A stretch of DNA of 64,000 nt from Aselliscus stoliczkanus (GCA_033961575.1 CM066740.1:61635213-61699212); one strand, 5' to 3'. Positions 46,920 through 60,035 are shown, numbered from the stretch's first letter. Made by a program: numbers and translations. Notes: a model not told the origin generated them from the sequence alone.

Positions 46920-47290
46920 GAAGGATATACAAGTTTGGGCAGCTTGCATCTGGGACTATTTTGATTAACTGTGAACATTTACGAGCATGTCTTTTGGTGA
47001 ACAAATATACCATTTCTAATGGGAATAGCCTGGCAGTAACCTTGTTGGGCCATAGAATATGCACATGTTCAGCTTTAGTAGTTAGTGCCAAACAGTGTTC
47101 GAAAGTCATTATGCCAGTTTATACTCAAACCCACAGAGAACCAGTTGTTCCACATCCTCACCCATACCCAGAATTCTCGATAGTTTTTGTACCAGCCACT
47201 CAGGTGGGCATGTCATAATGTGGCCTTCACTGTGTTTTCACATGCATTTCCCTGATGACTAATAAAGTTCAGCATCTTTTCATACAAAAA
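46920..47290 (-). mobile_element. L1 LINE fragment
   Basis: ggaatagcctggcagtaacc, then ttgttccacatcctcaccca, then ttcagcatcttttcata are reverse L1 phrases. Confidence 0.7.
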
Positions 47291-47719
47291 AAAGAAAGAA
47301 AGAAAGAAAAAGTACATGCATAGGTATTAGGATTGTTGTAAATGCTGTAGGTGCAAAAATGAATATTACTTTATCTCCATCACCAAAGATATGGCAGCCT
47401 TGTAGGCAGAAAAATATACAGGTTTTTTGTATTTTTAAGCACTCTAATAGAATGTGAAATATTACAGATTTTTTATTTCAACGTATAATGGGATCATAGG
47501 AACTATCACAGTTAATTTAGTCTGTGATGATGTTAAGGCATGGAGTTCTTAGAAAGTAAAAGTCTGAGAAGAGCTCCTCTTCTAAAAAACAAAACAAGAA
47601 AAATTCTAAAACAAAATAAAACAAAAATTCTACAACAAAAAGATAACTTGAATTGTTACAAAATGGCAATATAAAATTTAAAATAAGATTTAAAAAAAGA
47701 AAATCTAATCCTCACGTCT

Positions 47720-47938
47720 AATGTGGTGGTTTTCCGCCAGGGACAATTTCACCTTCCACAGCACATTTGACAATGTCTGGAGACATTTTTGGTTGTAACA
47801 ATTAGGGAAAAGGTGCTACTGGCATCAAGTGGGTGGAGGTCAGAGATGCTGCTGCTAAGCAGCCTAATACTCACAGGACAGCCTTCCACAAGGAAAAAAT
47901 TACCTGGCCCCAATGTCTACAGTACCAAAGTGTTGTGA
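47720..47938 (+). mobile_element. MER5A-like hAT-Charlie element
   Basis: Contains caatgtctggagacattttt, gtgctactggcatcaagtgg and cacaggacagcc in MER5A order. Confidence 0.85.
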
Positions 47939-50755
47939 ATATAGACAGATGCATGGAGGTTTGAAAACAGACAGGAGAACACCAGTAAAAGTTCAGCAAT
48001 TAGGAAGATGGCTGTGCGAAGCATGCTGAATGCTTCTCAGCAGTTCCAGGGAACTGAACCGCTTCTCAGACTTTCACTGTGGTAATGAGCCCTGACATTG
48101 GCTTGTTCTACTTTCTAAACTCACTTTCCCTTGGCCCTTGTTCCTGTGCTTTAGGATCACCACTCAAGTAAACACACTTCACCCAGGATCTTCTCTCTGA
48201 CTCTTCTCTTTTGTGGTAACAAACTAAGAGAGGTACTTTATTTGATAATGAGAAAAACCCTTTCATGTCTCAATTAAAGAACATAGTCCAAAGTTTAGAT
48301 TTGTGGAAATGGTTGAACTTGTGACTGTAAATCTAGTCTTTCAAATTCAGTAACGTGGTTGACGTACTTCAGGGTATAAAGCTCATGGAAGAGGGGATAG
48401 GTTTAATCCCCTGTCAGTTGGGAAACCACCTAGAAAGGATTCCTCATTCTCTCTTGGCCATTCCTGCAAAGAAATTGGATGTCTTCAGATTTAGGAACAG
48501 TGCATTTAAATGTGTGTGCAACTTTCCTTTTTCAAGATAGATTAAGTCCTATTGGAAAGACAGCGCTGTCCCCTTTGGAAAGCTGTCTGTTACAGATGAG
48601 TTGGGCAGTCCTGTAGAGAACAGAAAGAAGAACATCGTTTTATGGACTAATGATGTGCTTATATTATTATCTCGAATCCTGATTGGGTTGGAGGGGTGAC
48701 TATGGATTACCTAACTAGCTGATCAGGCAATTCCTGATTGACTGGTTTACGATTCCATTTCTGGGAGAGGTGAAATTTTAAGTTTAGTCTCAGTTTGTTT
48801 TGGGGGCTTAACATAAACGACTCAGTTTTGGGCGTTCTTTTTTTTAACAAGTATGTGTGTACATTTACAATAATAGTTGAATTTATATTTGAAAAAACAC
48901 AAATGTACTTGAAATAATGTATTTAAAACATATTTAATTTCTTACATAATTTATAGTTTACCTTCCAAACTGTTTTATAGCTGCTTACAATGAATGATAC
49001 ATAAAATGTGACCAGGTGGGATATATTAGAACTGAAATAAAAAAAGAAAGAGTAGCAAGAGTGGAGCTGAAAGCAGACACGTATCCAAATATCATATGTG
49101 CTTCTGTGCTGGCCTTTGTCATAGCCACTCCATCTGAAATGAATTAGAAAAATCTTGCAGAGGGCTAAAGTTTTCCCCAAATATAATTTTGGATCTCTTC
49201 TAGCACACAGGTGAGCATAAAATGGAATTCAAAAGTTCTGCTCTGTGTAGCGTGGCAACGATTGATTTAACTTGAGAACAGTTTAAAGCAGGTATAACAA
49301 GATGCTTGCTTCAGATAAACAACCACAAAAACAAAACTTTAAAAGCCCTCCTCTTAACACTGGTAGAAGTTGCCTTTGAGGAGAGTTTCTTCCTCATACA
49401 TCCTCAGAGCTGCTCTGATTGCTGTGTTCACCAAGATAACGAACTGAGACAACTTGTTGGATTGGCTTGTTGTTTATAAACTAGTTCAAAGTTCTAGGAC
49501 ATCCTCCAAAAGTAACTGTTTTAACATTTAAAAAGTTGGTCTTGTAACTATCTTTTCTGGCAGTAATGCGTTTGCAGAGCCTGCTGTGTGTTCAGGTCAC
49601 TCACAGTTTGAGATGATAATGTAAGCACACCATTCGTCTACACATAAAACAGTGTTCATCTTTCTGTTCTCTGTGGTCTTCCTAAGAGGCATCTGATTGT
49701 TAAGAATCAAGTTACAAAGTGCTGGGAGTGATCATTTTGCTTTACCCTTTGGAAAACGTTAGCTCTTCTATCAGGAATCCATTTTTAAAATAAAGTTCAG
49801 GATTGTTCTAGGCTGCTGTTCTAGTTTGAATTCATTTTTTTGTTATGATTTTTAAGAAAAAGTTTGTTTAATCAGCTGTCAATTATCTGGACAGCCCCAG
49901 AATAACTTTCATAAACTTTTCAAAATTGCAGCTTATCTAGGTTGATTGATCCACAATTTCCCTTTGACACTAAGCAACTCAAGAAGCTTAGTGTTCGCTC
50001 TTTTTTCCCCCTTTTTATGCACTCATTCTGCCTCCATCTCCACAGCTGTCATTCCAACTCTAAAACTTGAATATTTTCTCCAGGCTTTGCCATTGTAATT
50101 CTGGCCGTAGCTAAACCATTTAACATTTTCTGTCTCAGCTGAAAGCAACTGCTACATAGGGTTTTGGTGATTAAATAAGTTAACTTCATAAATACATGCT
50201 GTAGAGGAGGAAAATTCTATCTGCTACTCTCCTAGGATCTGTGGCTGGGACCCTGTAAATTGGAATGAAAAAAAAAGAGTAGATTAAAACAGAAGTGTAT
50301 CAGCATGTGTCTGGCACATATACATGAAGCCCTGGAAAATTAGTAACTCAAAGGGCTGGACAGAATTTGGGGATCTATATAAGTAAGTTAGTAGGGGATA
50401 AGGAGGACCCTTACAGAAAAGCAAAAGACTTCGGAAAGATAAGTGGATCCATGTGGAAGATACATAGTTTCTGACAGTGCGTATCTGGGTGTGGTGCCAA
50501 CTTCTTATCTCCCAGAAAGGAGTAGAGTTGATCCTGAGAGGGGATTTATGACAATTGAATTCTTTTGGGAGGCTCTGCTTTTAGACAGATAAGATATTTC
50601 AGAAACTCAAATGTCTTCTGCTCAAAATAACCCTATGTCAAAGTGGCGTATTTTGGGATGGCATATCCTGTTCCCCTTTAATATATAAGACCATGTAACA
50701 TTCTTAGAACATTCCTGTTGCTTTTATTGCAGTGATTGTGTTGGCGTAAGAAACA
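47939..50755. other. Intergenic, no gene
   Basis: About 2.8 kb of AT-rich sequence with no repeat I could name and no exon-like frame. A possible reservoir of conserved non-coding sequence, untested. Confidence 0.35.
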
Positions 50756-50759
50756 TCCA

Positions 50760-51830
50760 AACCTGTAGAGAATTTTTATGAGTTTATTTAAGCCAAACTG
50801 ACAACAAATACCAGAAAACAAAATTTCAATGGAGAAAATGCATCAGAAAATAGTAGGTTTGCAGCTTATTTTATACATTAGAAGGAGGAGGGTTACATGA
50901 AGTCCGTTGGTGGTAGATTAAGGGGTGGGAGAAAGCAAAGCGGGGAAACCTCTGGGATTGGATAAAAAATAAAATAGAGAGGATAGAGAATAATGAACAT
51001 TTACAGCATGTAGAGATGGTATCCAGGGAGCAAATGACAGTGAGCTGTTCTGTGTCTCATGCTGTGGTGTGGTGGGTTGTGCTAGTAGCGATTCAGAAAG
51101 AAGGGATTGCTTTGACATTCCAAGGGCATGTTGACTTAGATGCAAAAGGACAATAGACAGGCTCACTTAAGGTAAAGATTGACCTTTGTCAAGTATGCTA
51201 CCGGGCAAAGATGTGACTGCCAGCCAGGACCTGCTTTTAGGAATTTTATATTCAGACCATTCTGTGTGGGTAATTTTGGTCTGAGTTTGCAGGGCACACC
51301 ATGCAGGCTTCCTCTGAGCTTGTCAGGTTTAGTACGGGGCCCCTTTGTCATCCACAGTTGCAGTGGTGTGATTCTGTATCAGCACCACGAATGGAGGGTT
51401 GGGATTTGCTGGTTGCCAGAACCTGTGTCCACAGAGTTAAAGGGGAGGGAGACCCTAATCCCTCTCCTCTCCTTCCTACAAGATTCGGAACCAATTAAGA
51501 AGAAACATAAGAAGGTAGGACGACATAGACGATGTGGTAGACACAGACCTCTGAGCCCCTGGGGCCACCTGAAAGGCAGGCACTTGAGGCAGCATGGCTG
51601 CCGGGAGCCAAGACTCCTGCAAGTTCCAGGCACCTCTCTGAGGGGCAAGTGTTTGCTTCATATTTTAAAAAGTAAAGCCAGAGTGTTCCTGCTGCCACTG
51701 GAGAAGCTGGCTTTTTTCTTTGCTGGAGAAATTTATAATTATTTGGCTAAGAAGAGGTGGAGTCTGAACCAATTTGACTTACGTTACCTGATATCACTCC
51801 CCCGTGTACTAACTACATGAGCTAAATCCC
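50760..51830 (-). mobile_element. LTR-like block, family unassigned
   Basis: gagtttatttaagccaaact followed by agaaaatgcatcagaaaata resembles an internal or LTR end also seen at 31655. A 213-aa plus-strand frame (51179-51820) overlaps it and has no recognisable domain. Confidence 0.35.
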
Positions 51831-52043
51831 ATTATAGTAATGTATGTGGCAGAACTGCCCTATGAGGGTATGACTCATGTTTCCTCTTTTATTTGAAGAT
51901 TCAATCTGAATGCCAGCTATTTCTTTGTGCTAGTACAGGGTGAAAGGAAGCAGGCCTCAGCAACTCAAGGGGATTGTGCAGGCCTACGGACAACTTAAGG
52001 GTGCAGGCACAGATGATCAGCTCCCCTGCGGGTTCATGGAATG

Positions 52044-52046
<3 letters not shown>

Positions 52047-52096
<50 letters not shown>
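52047..52096 (+). repeat. (AC)n microsatellite
   Basis: About 22 AC units followed by a tcacac break. Confidence 0.96.
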
Positions 52097-52157
52097 AAGT
52101 TAACCTGTGTCCAGAATTTTCACTCTGCTGGCGTTTTTCTGTCATGGTTCATGCATT

Positions 52158-52301
52158 TTTTTTTTTTTTACCTGAGCCATCCTCCCACCTGTTGCAGCTC
52201 AGCAGTAGCTCAGCTCGGGCTGGGCATCGAACTGCTGTTGCTCAGAGCTCAACTAGCACTCCTGAGCGAGCTCTTAACCAATTGAGCCACGAGGCCGGCC
52301 C
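52158..52301 (-). mobile_element. tRNA-derived SINE, type B
   Basis: T-tract, reverse type-B body, then the gaggccggccc head. Flanked by gttcatgcattttt duplications. Confidence 0.92.
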
Positions 52302-52511
52302 TGTTCATGCATTTTTAATGTCCTCTGTGGCATCCTCTAGCCATGAAGAGCTGCCTGGCTGGACAGTCCAAGTTTTCTCTGAGTTACTAATTATTGTTTT
52401 ATTGTTTATTTGTTTTTTAGTGCTCTTGTCCATCAAGGCACATTGGGTTTGAGTGGTCTGCTCATACCCTAGTTTCCCATCAGCTCAGATAACCTTACTG
52501 AGCAACTTTTT

Positions 52512-52705
52512 TTATTATTATTAGTTTCAGGTATACAAAACAATGTAATAGGTATACATTTCACCCCTCACAATGTGGTAACCCCTCTCCCCCAATTTGT
52601 TCCCCCTCTGACATTGTATATATCTATTACAATTCCATTGACTCTATTCCCTGTACTATACTCCATATCCTGTGACTATATATATTAAATATAGTTGACA
52701 TCTGA
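52512..52705 (-). mobile_element. L1 LINE 3' end
   Basis: ttattattagtttcaggtat, then cacccctcacaatgtggtaa, then tcctgtgactatatatatta. Same 3' end as at 45640. Confidence 0.8.
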
Positions 52706-52984
52706 GCAACTTTTTTTAAACAACACATATATTTTATTTTATATATCTCTCTCTTGTATAACACAATTGCAGTGTCCCAAGAGAATGTGGAGAATGGAGC
52801 TGCCCTGCTTGGCCTGACCCATGTGGTCTATAGGGCTGATGGAATTACTTGGTCTGTTTATCATATAGAAGTCAAAAGTAACAAACTTTGACCCTTTCTA
52901 ATTTTTGAGGGAAGAAGTATAAGAGAAAATGAGGGATCTGGAAGACAGACCATGCCTGAACTCTGACCTAGGACTTGGTTAGAA

Positions 52985-53160
52985 ACGTGGAGTCCATAGT
53001 CCAGTTCCCTGGGTTAAAATCCCAGCTTTTCTATTAACTAGCTCTGTGACTCAGGAAAGTAAGTTCCATTTCCCCATCAGAAAAATAGAAATGGTATTAC
53101 TTGCACTCATCTTCTAGACTGGTGTGGTGATAATTTGGAGAGATACCCCATAGGAAGTAG
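52985..53160 (+). mobile_element. MIR SINE
   Basis: ctgggttaaaatcccagctt, then ctagctctgtgactcagg, then ccccatcagaaaaatagaaa match the MIR core. Confidence 0.78.
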
Positions 53161-53164
53161 GTTG

Positions 53165-53320
53165 AAGTATAGGCCGCCAAAAGACACGTCCATGTTCTAA
53201 TTTCCAGAGCATAGGAATATTGCCTTATTTAAAAATAAAAAGTCTCTGTAGATATAATTAAATTAAAGATCTTGAGATGAGGAGATTATCTTGGATTATT
53301 TGGGGGCCCTAAATCTGTGT
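53165..53320 (+). mobile_element. MLT1-type LTR 5' part
   Basis: taggccgccaaaagacacgt, then gtctctgtagatataattaa, then cttgagatgaggagattatc fit the MLT1 5' half. Confidence 0.65.
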
Positions 53321-53599
53321 GGCCTATGGTCTGCCAGGATGCCGCTTTCCATAGAGCCGCGTGCTCCACATCCAGCCAGCTGAGCCCACCTGGTAGGTGA
53401 GTCTGTAGGGTTTCTGCCTGACCATCATCCCCACTGGACTGCAGCTCACTGGTGAAGTGGCTGGAGTCAGGCAGTGGGCAGATCCCTCCACCTGGAAGAG
53501 GTAAGTACCTCTCACCTTCTGAAACTTGGTGGTGTGTTTTAGGTGACAGGGTGGAGAGGTAGGAAGAATGCAGAAAGGTTATGTAATGCTGGGGAAAAA

Positions 53600-54023
53600 T
53601 CTTTTTTTTTTAAGGTTTGTTTTTTAATTGGGGAATTGGAGAATGGGAACAGTGTTGGGGAATTGGGGAAGGGACACAGCCAAGTTGTTGTCCTTCAATC
53701 TTAGTTGTGGAGGGCACAGCTAGCTCAGCTTCAAGTCCAGTCGCCATCTGGCCACCTGTAGGCAGCTTACAGCTGCACAGCTCAAGGTGCCGTGTTTAAT
53801 CTTAGTTGTGAGTGGGTGGGGCACAGCCCCCCATCCCATACGGGAGTTGAACCAGCAACCTTGCTGTTAAGAGCACATGCTTTAACCACTGAGCCATCAG
53901 GCTGCCCATCAGCAGCTCATGGCAACTCAGCTCTGGCACAGCTCACTGGCCCATGTGGGAATCGAACTGGGGACCCTGTTGCTCAGAACTCGCACTCTAA
54001 CCCAATGAGCTATGGCCCCCGGG
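53600..54023 (-). mobile_element. Composite tRNA-derived SINE (two heads)
   Basis: Reverse orientation: attggggaattgg tail region, then an inner head (ttaagagcacatgctttaac) and an outer head (agaactcgcactctaaccc). Flanks ggggaaaaatctttt and ggggcaagaatcctttt suggest its target duplication. Confidence 0.82.
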
Positions 54024-54106
54024 GCAAGAATCCTTTCAATGGGAAAATCTTTCTCTCAAGTGAAGGACACAAAAGCCAACTGGAGATTAGGGCAAAGATA
54101 GAACCA

Positions 54107-54190
54107 CTATGTTGTCAGAGAAGTAATGATGCATTTTTGCAATGAAAAACATAGAACAAATACATTATGACTTTTCCGACAACCCAGTAT
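54107..54190. mobile_element. Mariner-like palindromic MITE
   Basis: ctatgttgtcagagaagtaa at one end and acttttccgacaacccagta at the other. Internal ttttgcaatgaaaaacatag matches the 16021 copy. Confidence 0.82.
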
Positions 54191-55264
54191 TATCAGGATT
54201 ATCAGTGTGGCTTCTGTCCGAGTTTGATAAAGAACCCTTTGAGGGATGCAGGTTTTCTCAGCATACATCCTGTACTGCCTAGGGACAAAGAAAAAAGACT
54301 AGAAATGCCCATTTCATTCATATCCCTGTACTTTCAGAATTTGAGGGAGTGGAGGGGCTTCGGGACAGGGTAATGGAGGTAAAGGTGAGACACAGATTAT
54401 GATCAGAAAGTGGGGCAAAGATACAGACTATGTAAATGTCACAGTGTGTAATAATGTGTACTGCATATTGTTGGTAGACATACAGGTAATACAATTATAC
54501 AAACATGATGGAAAGAGTCCACATCCACATACATCCAAATGATGTATGATCATTGTAAGTAATTCTAGTCAATTAATGCAGGAGAAAGGTACTGCTACAG
54601 CAGCTATAGCCTTTTCCAGGTTTCTTCATGTATGTCAAATGTCTACAGAAGTGCCTGGCTCTTTTTGGGTGCTTAATGAAAGAGTCCACATCCACTACAG
54701 GGAATCTGTCATCCCTGGGGAGAAAAAGAGGGAGCAGTGATGGGCCATGGGGGAGGTTTTAGTTGGCTCTGTCATCATTTTCCCAAAATTCTATTGGAAG
54801 TGATTACTTTGAAAGTAACAAAGCAGTGACAGGGACCTGACTTCCAGCTTCCTATACTATCGTGAGGTCTGCTGAGAGCTCCGCTGCGCCTGGCTCCTCA
54901 CAAGGGTCACACCAGAGCTGTATATTCTCGGGTTGGAGGTTCGCTTGGCTCTTCCTTCCTAGCATGCAATTGCCAGTGTTTGCCTAAAACCCTATCACTG
55001 TATGTTTTAGATACCATGGATTCAAATTCACATATTTTCTCATAAGCAGATGGTATGAGTTTTTAATAAGTAACCTTTTTGGCCAACCAATGACCCATAT
55101 GCAGAGGGGCTGTTAATGACCTTGGGGAAAGTTCCTAGTGAACAGGGAGTGGAATGTGTTGGGGAGAATGTAGTGAAGAGTGTGGTGGGTGCATGGTAAG
55201 AAATGGGTTAAGGGGATGGAAAGCGGTTCCCTTGTTTATAGTAAGAATGCTTGCCCCTACTCAA
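54191..55264. other. Intergenic, no gene
   Basis: No repeat or exon recognised. Confidence 0.35.
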
Positions 55265-55470
55265 ACTCATCCAGACCAGTGTGTCTCAAAATATGGTCTG
55301 CATCCCATAGCATCAGCATCACCTGGGAACTTGATAGATAAGCAAATTTGGGGAGCCTCAGCCTAGACCCACTAAATCAGACATTCTCAGGGCAGTGCCA
55401 GTCAGTCTGTGTTTTAACGAGCTTTCCGGGTTATTCTCAGGGACACTAAAGCTTGGTAGTTGTGTCTCTA
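55265..55470 (+). mobile_element. MER20-like hAT-Charlie element
   Basis: catcagcatcacctgggaac, then ccactaaatcagacattctc, then ctgtgttttaacgagctttc follow the MER20-type order. The family name is from memory. Confidence 0.65.
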
Positions 55471-55794
55471 GGGTAGACTCACTTCTGTTGCCCATAATAA
55501 AGACAATTCATTAAAAATGACCACCCCCATTGCCACCCTCATCCAATCCAACCAAAAAGAAAAAAATGAGACAACAAAGAGGGTCAGTAAAACCCAGATG
55601 AAGGGCAGTGTTAAGAGAGTAATTGAAATAAACTATTAGGAAATGATAACAGTACAGTAGACCAAATTAAACATGATTTAAAATGATAGGGAAACCTAAA
55701 AAACAGAAGTAAGATAATGCTAAAATTAAAATTCAATAAAATAAGCTAAAAGTTAAAAATAGAATCGGGAAAATAAGTAAAGTTTTCCATAAAA

Positions 55795-55980
55795 ATAGTA
55801 ACATTTGGTGCTTCCTTCAAATCAGGCACTGTTCTAAAAGAGGTGCCTCTCCTAACTCATTTAATTCTCCCAGTGACCCTGTGAGGCAGGACCATCACCA
55901 TCTCCATCTCCATTTTACAGTGAGGAGAGGAAGGCACAGCAAGAATGGGTACTTTGTTCCACAGCTTGGTAGGAAAGGTG
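55795..55980 (-). mobile_element. MIR SINE
   Basis: aggcactgttctaaaagagg, then actcatttaattctcccagt, then ctccattttacagtgagg are the reverse of MIR. Confidence 0.75.
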
Positions 55981-57149
55981 AAGAGCAGCAGTTCAGCTAG
56001 GAAAGCAATGAAAAACATACATATTAAGAGAGGACATGTTAAAAATAAAAGTAAAGCCCGTGAGGTTAATTAGTTTAACATGGTATGTCACGAATTAAAA
56101 GTGGGAAAAATATATGGGTGGGGTGGGAAACAGAAGAAACAAAAAGAAGGTTCCTAATGGTGTCTGGAGGTGGGTTTGCCTTCCCAGCACTGATGCCGAA
56201 CGCCCTCCTCTTCCTGGGGAAGAAGTGAGGGGTGGAGAGCCTGGCATAACCTCATAGCTTGCCTTCCACTTATCCCCTGTCAGAACCTCAACTCCACACA
56301 AGTCAGAAGCAGATCTTCTTGCACCAATAAATATCCATCCTCACAGCACAAATACCATACCTGTTACAGTGACAGGTCTTCATTTGGTTATTTTCCACAA
56401 AAGGTAGAAAATTTTGGTTTGTCTTGATTAATTAGCAGTTAATTTGCTTTGAATCAACTCATAGTTTTGTTTTAGTTTTTTCTCTGGATCTAGGACATGA
56501 GGGGTTCCAAGTTTTTGAAGACATAAATTTTCCACTAACCATCTAGCAGAGATAGGAAGGCTTAGCCCAATTCAAATAACTAACACTATTCACTGGATTT
56601 AGGGATAGTTAAAATAGCTTTTAAGTTGTGTTAAATGCTTTTTCTCCTCATTATTAAGAGTCTTATTCTGACTCTTCAAAGATAAGGCACTATTATGATG
56701 TTGTAAGAACAGGGACAGAACACCAAGACAGCTCACACCGGGGCAATCCAGCCGTCTCAGAAACGAAGGGAGAACAGGGCTGTGACTGATGGACCCACAT
56801 GTGTCCTGGGTGGAGGTCAAGGCTGAGCTGCAGAAAGCTGTGACTGATAAATAGTTGGCTTGAAAGCTGGTGGGAAGTTTCATTGTTTTCTTGCCTCCAG
56901 GAGAAGCCCAGGGGAGAGGTGAATTCCTTTCTCACCACTGATGATCAAACCTGGATGGAATGCTCAGTCGAATTGGAGGTAAGACTGCAATTGTGAGTGG
57001 CTATCTCTACAGATTAAGAAACAGATACTTGTACTACTTTTGAAAGAAAATGTTCAGAATTAGTGTTCTGTTCTACTAAAAGAGAAAAAAAAAAGAAATG
57101 TTGGGACTAATAAAACTGGATGGGAAAGATTAATTGTGCAATATTAATA
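55981..57149. other. Intergenic, no gene
   Basis: No repeat or exon recognised apart from short A-rich runs. Confidence 0.35.
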
Positions 57150-57222
57150 AGATTCACTTTGAGGGGTAAAAAGTATAACTAGTGCACTGTGTTGTACACC
57201 TGAAACTAATTAAAAAAAAAAA
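57150..57222 (+). mobile_element. L1 LINE 3' end, short
   Basis: tcactttgaggggtaaaaag then ttgtacacctgaaactaatt and an A-tail. Same terminal sequence as at 46820. Confidence 0.8.
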
Positions 57223-57739
57223 GATTCAGAGTGGATACATTTTAATTAGTGTGATTAGGTAATGCCTACATGTAGTACAAAAATTTTAAACTACCAACAA
57301 TACCGTTAAGATGAATTCTCCCTTTCTAATTTCTGGTTCTCTAAGTTTTCCCACCCAAGAAGCAACCAAATATACATTGTTAAATTAAGTTCAATGATTT
57401 TTAAATGCTCTAAGTTGTCAATCAGTTATTTTACATTTCGTTCTCTTTTCCAAGAGGGGTGCATTATGGACTACCTTTAGGGAACTGCTGTGCATCTAGC
57501 CTAGGCCCTACTTGGCAAATGCCAGCAAGCTTTACTTCTGCATTCAGTGAGGCTGAAGAACCTGTATTTCCATGTTGTCGATGTACCTTTCCTCTGAAAT
57601 AGGATTTTCTGGATGTCAGGAGAGGCATATGGGTAAGCATCCAGGATGTGTTTTTATGTGAAATACAACTTGACAAAGCGATTTTGAATAAAATGTGTTG
57701 GAAGATGCCATAAGACCAGCCTTAAGGGAAAAAACAAAC

Positions 57740-57965
57740 ATGAGAGAAGGAATAATAACAATGATGACTATTATGTACCTAGCACCTATGGTGCGCTGAG
57801 TCCTTCAATGCACGACTTCAAGTGTTGAAGCTTCAATATTCACAGCAACTCTAAAAGGTAAACATTAGCATGCCTGTTTAAAGATTCAGTGACTTACCCA
57901 AAGCTCTGAATTAGTGATAGCCAGAATTTAAACCAGGCATTTCCAGTCCCACCATCTGTGGGCTT
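57740..57965 (-). mobile_element. MIR SINE
   Basis: tattatgtacctagcaccta, then tattcacagcaactctaaaa, then cagaatttaaaccaggca are the reverse of MIR. Confidence 0.72.
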
Positions 57966-58084
57966 CCTCTTTTACAATTTGGTTTCTCACACTGGTCCAT
58001 GCTAACTTTTAAAAGGAGGTGGCAGCAACTATGTGTACTCGTACTGCCAGGTGGGCGGGCACTAGACATATCGGGGATCACTGC

Positions 58085-58200
58085 ATAAATTATATAAATG
58101 TCTCACCACTATGCTGCTTATATTGAATGTCAACTGTAATTGAAAAAAATAAATATAGAGGGAAACCATTGTGACCCCAATACATTTTAATTAAAAAAAG
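58085..58200 (+). mobile_element. L1 LINE 3' end fragment
   Basis: ctcaccactatgctgcttat, then gaatgtcaactgtaattgaa, then ccaatacattttaatt plus an A-run. Confidence 0.55.
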
Positions 58201-58649
58201 GGAGAGTGGGGGACATACAGAACGCCTGAGATCAAAAGAAAAACATAAAAGGACCAAGTAGGAAAGCATGTGAGAAGAAACCATGGGGTTCAAACAGAGG
58301 TTGGGTCATTCCAAAAGTTTTAGGCGTTGTTAAAAAGAGCTAGTCCATGATTTATAGAGCATCAAAAACTGATATTTCCATTTTGCTAGTGTCATTTGCT
58401 GTAGTACTGGTAAGAATTCTGTGGGCACACGAGATCTGCTCTGTGAGAAGGGTGGTGTTTTTTTTTTTCTGGACATTTCCATTGTTGTGTCTGTAGTTCT
58501 CAGATTGCATCCTTTCCGGATCCTGGACAATTAGATGAAAAAGTAACAATATTAGATGCAAGATCCCCCACTGACCCTATGCTTGTCGTTACTTATGGGG
58601 TACCTATGATAGACTATTTTAATGGTTTTCCAAGAAAAAAAAAAGACTA

Positions 58650-58960
58650 TAATGGTTAGCTATTGTCCTATAACTGCTTACCTAGAAAGCAATGGCTTAA
58701 AACAACCACCTTCATTACCTTTCAGTTATGGAGCATAAGGAGTCTAGCTGTCTCTCTGGTTCAGGGGCTCTTACAAGCTTGTGGTTAAGGGCTTGGCTGG
58801 GCTGCAGTCGTTTCAAGGCTTGACAGAGGGGAGATTTACATCCAATCTCTGTGTGTGGCTGGAGACATCAGTTCTTAGCCACATGAGGCTTTCCACAGGG
58901 CAGCTCATGTGGCAGCTGGCTTCCTTCAGAGCAAGCAAGTAAGAGAACAGGAAGAGGTGC
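58650..58960 (+). mobile_element. Old mammalian interspersed repeat, family unassigned
   Basis: ttagctattgtcctataact, then ggcttaaaacaaccaccttc, then tggctgggctgcagtcg match a common ancient repeat. I do not assign a family name. Confidence 0.5.
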
Positions 58961-59019
58961 TCAACACAGGATTTATAATTTTTATAACCCAGGCTTGGAA
59001 ATTGTTGTGGTTGCTAGTT

Positions 59020-59430
59020 CGCGGGTTGTGAAAGTCTTCACCAGGCAAAAGGAGCAGAAGTTAGAAAATTTATTAAAGGAGAGAAACACCAGCAGAGGAG
59101 TTGCCGGGGTCAAAATATAGAGTAGACAGCTGCCCTGGTGAGAAGGTGTATTGTTGGGGTTTTATACTTTTCTCTGTAAGATGCAGGGTGCTTACCAGCT
59201 TGCAGGGGGGTTGCTGTTGGCTGTTACAATTGGATTTTTCTGGGAACTATTCTGTTCCCACCTATGATGGACCTAAGGTGCTTGTTAGACTGCAAGGGAG
59301 GTTGCTACAGTCAGCTTCTTCCAGGAACCCGCCTGTTCCCACAGCTAGCCAGGGAATTCAAAGCCGAGTGGTTACTTTTTAAGCTCTTTCATCTTAGCTC
59401 ACAAGCTTGTTCTTCTAAAAGCTTGACTTA
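59020..59430 (-). mobile_element. LTR-like sequence, family unassigned
   Basis: gaaaatttattaaaggagag followed by a GC-richer block with two ctgcaaggg/cttgcagggggg-type units. Resembles a reversed LTR with its poly(A) region at the left. Confidence 0.35.
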
Positions 59431-59559
59431 TTTCATCGTATAGTATTGATAATTTTGAACTAAAATGTTATTTATAAATACATAAGAAAAGCAAAATGTA
59501 TTATCTATGCATTGTTATGATGTAATAATAAATTATTTTAAGGATGGCTGGAAGGTCAT

Positions 59560-59812
59560 GCAGTAACTGCACTAACAGATAATACTATCAATGCTAACTA
59601 TGGTAACAACCAGTACTAACTATATGAACTGTGTTAACTAGTACGAACAATGCTAACTATGCTCATTAACAATGCTAACAATAGATACTAACTACACTAT
59701 GCTGATACCAATACTAACAGTGCTATCTAACAATGCTAGTAAGTAATGTAGTAAACAATGCTAACTGTACTAAACGTACTAACAATGCTAAGTATACTAA
59801 CTAAAAAATTTT
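59560..59812 (+). repeat. Degenerate AATGCTAACTA/ACTAAC repeat array
   Basis: About 250 bases made of variants of aatgctaactatgctaac with irregular 10-22 base spacing. aatgctaa occurs repeatedly from 59589 on. Confidence 0.8.
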
Positions 59813-60035
59813 AAATGAAAAAAATGAGGAAAAGAACAAGGAAAATAAAATAGAATAAAGAGAAAAAAAAAACAAAGAAAAAAATTTGAGAAAAAGAAAA
59901 AGAAAAAAACCAGAAACGAGAACAAAGAAAACTAAGAAAATGGAAATTTATAAAGAAAAAAGAAAGTGAGAAACTGTAAATACAAAAGAAAAAATTAACC
60001 AAAACGAAGAAAAAATAAAAAGGAGAAAACAAGCA
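59813..60035 (+). repeat. A-rich purine tract
   Basis: About 220 bases dominated by A with G and few pyrimidines (agaaaaaaaaaacaaagaaa and similar). It directly follows the array at 59560. Confidence 0.85.

Noticed and set aside
51179..51820. 213-aa plus-strand open frame, the longest in the window
   Set aside because: No domain or family resemblance, overlaps LTR-like sequence, no splice or promoter context.
59811..60032. Phe-rich 73-aa minus-strand frame
   Set aside because: Translation of an A-rich purine tract.
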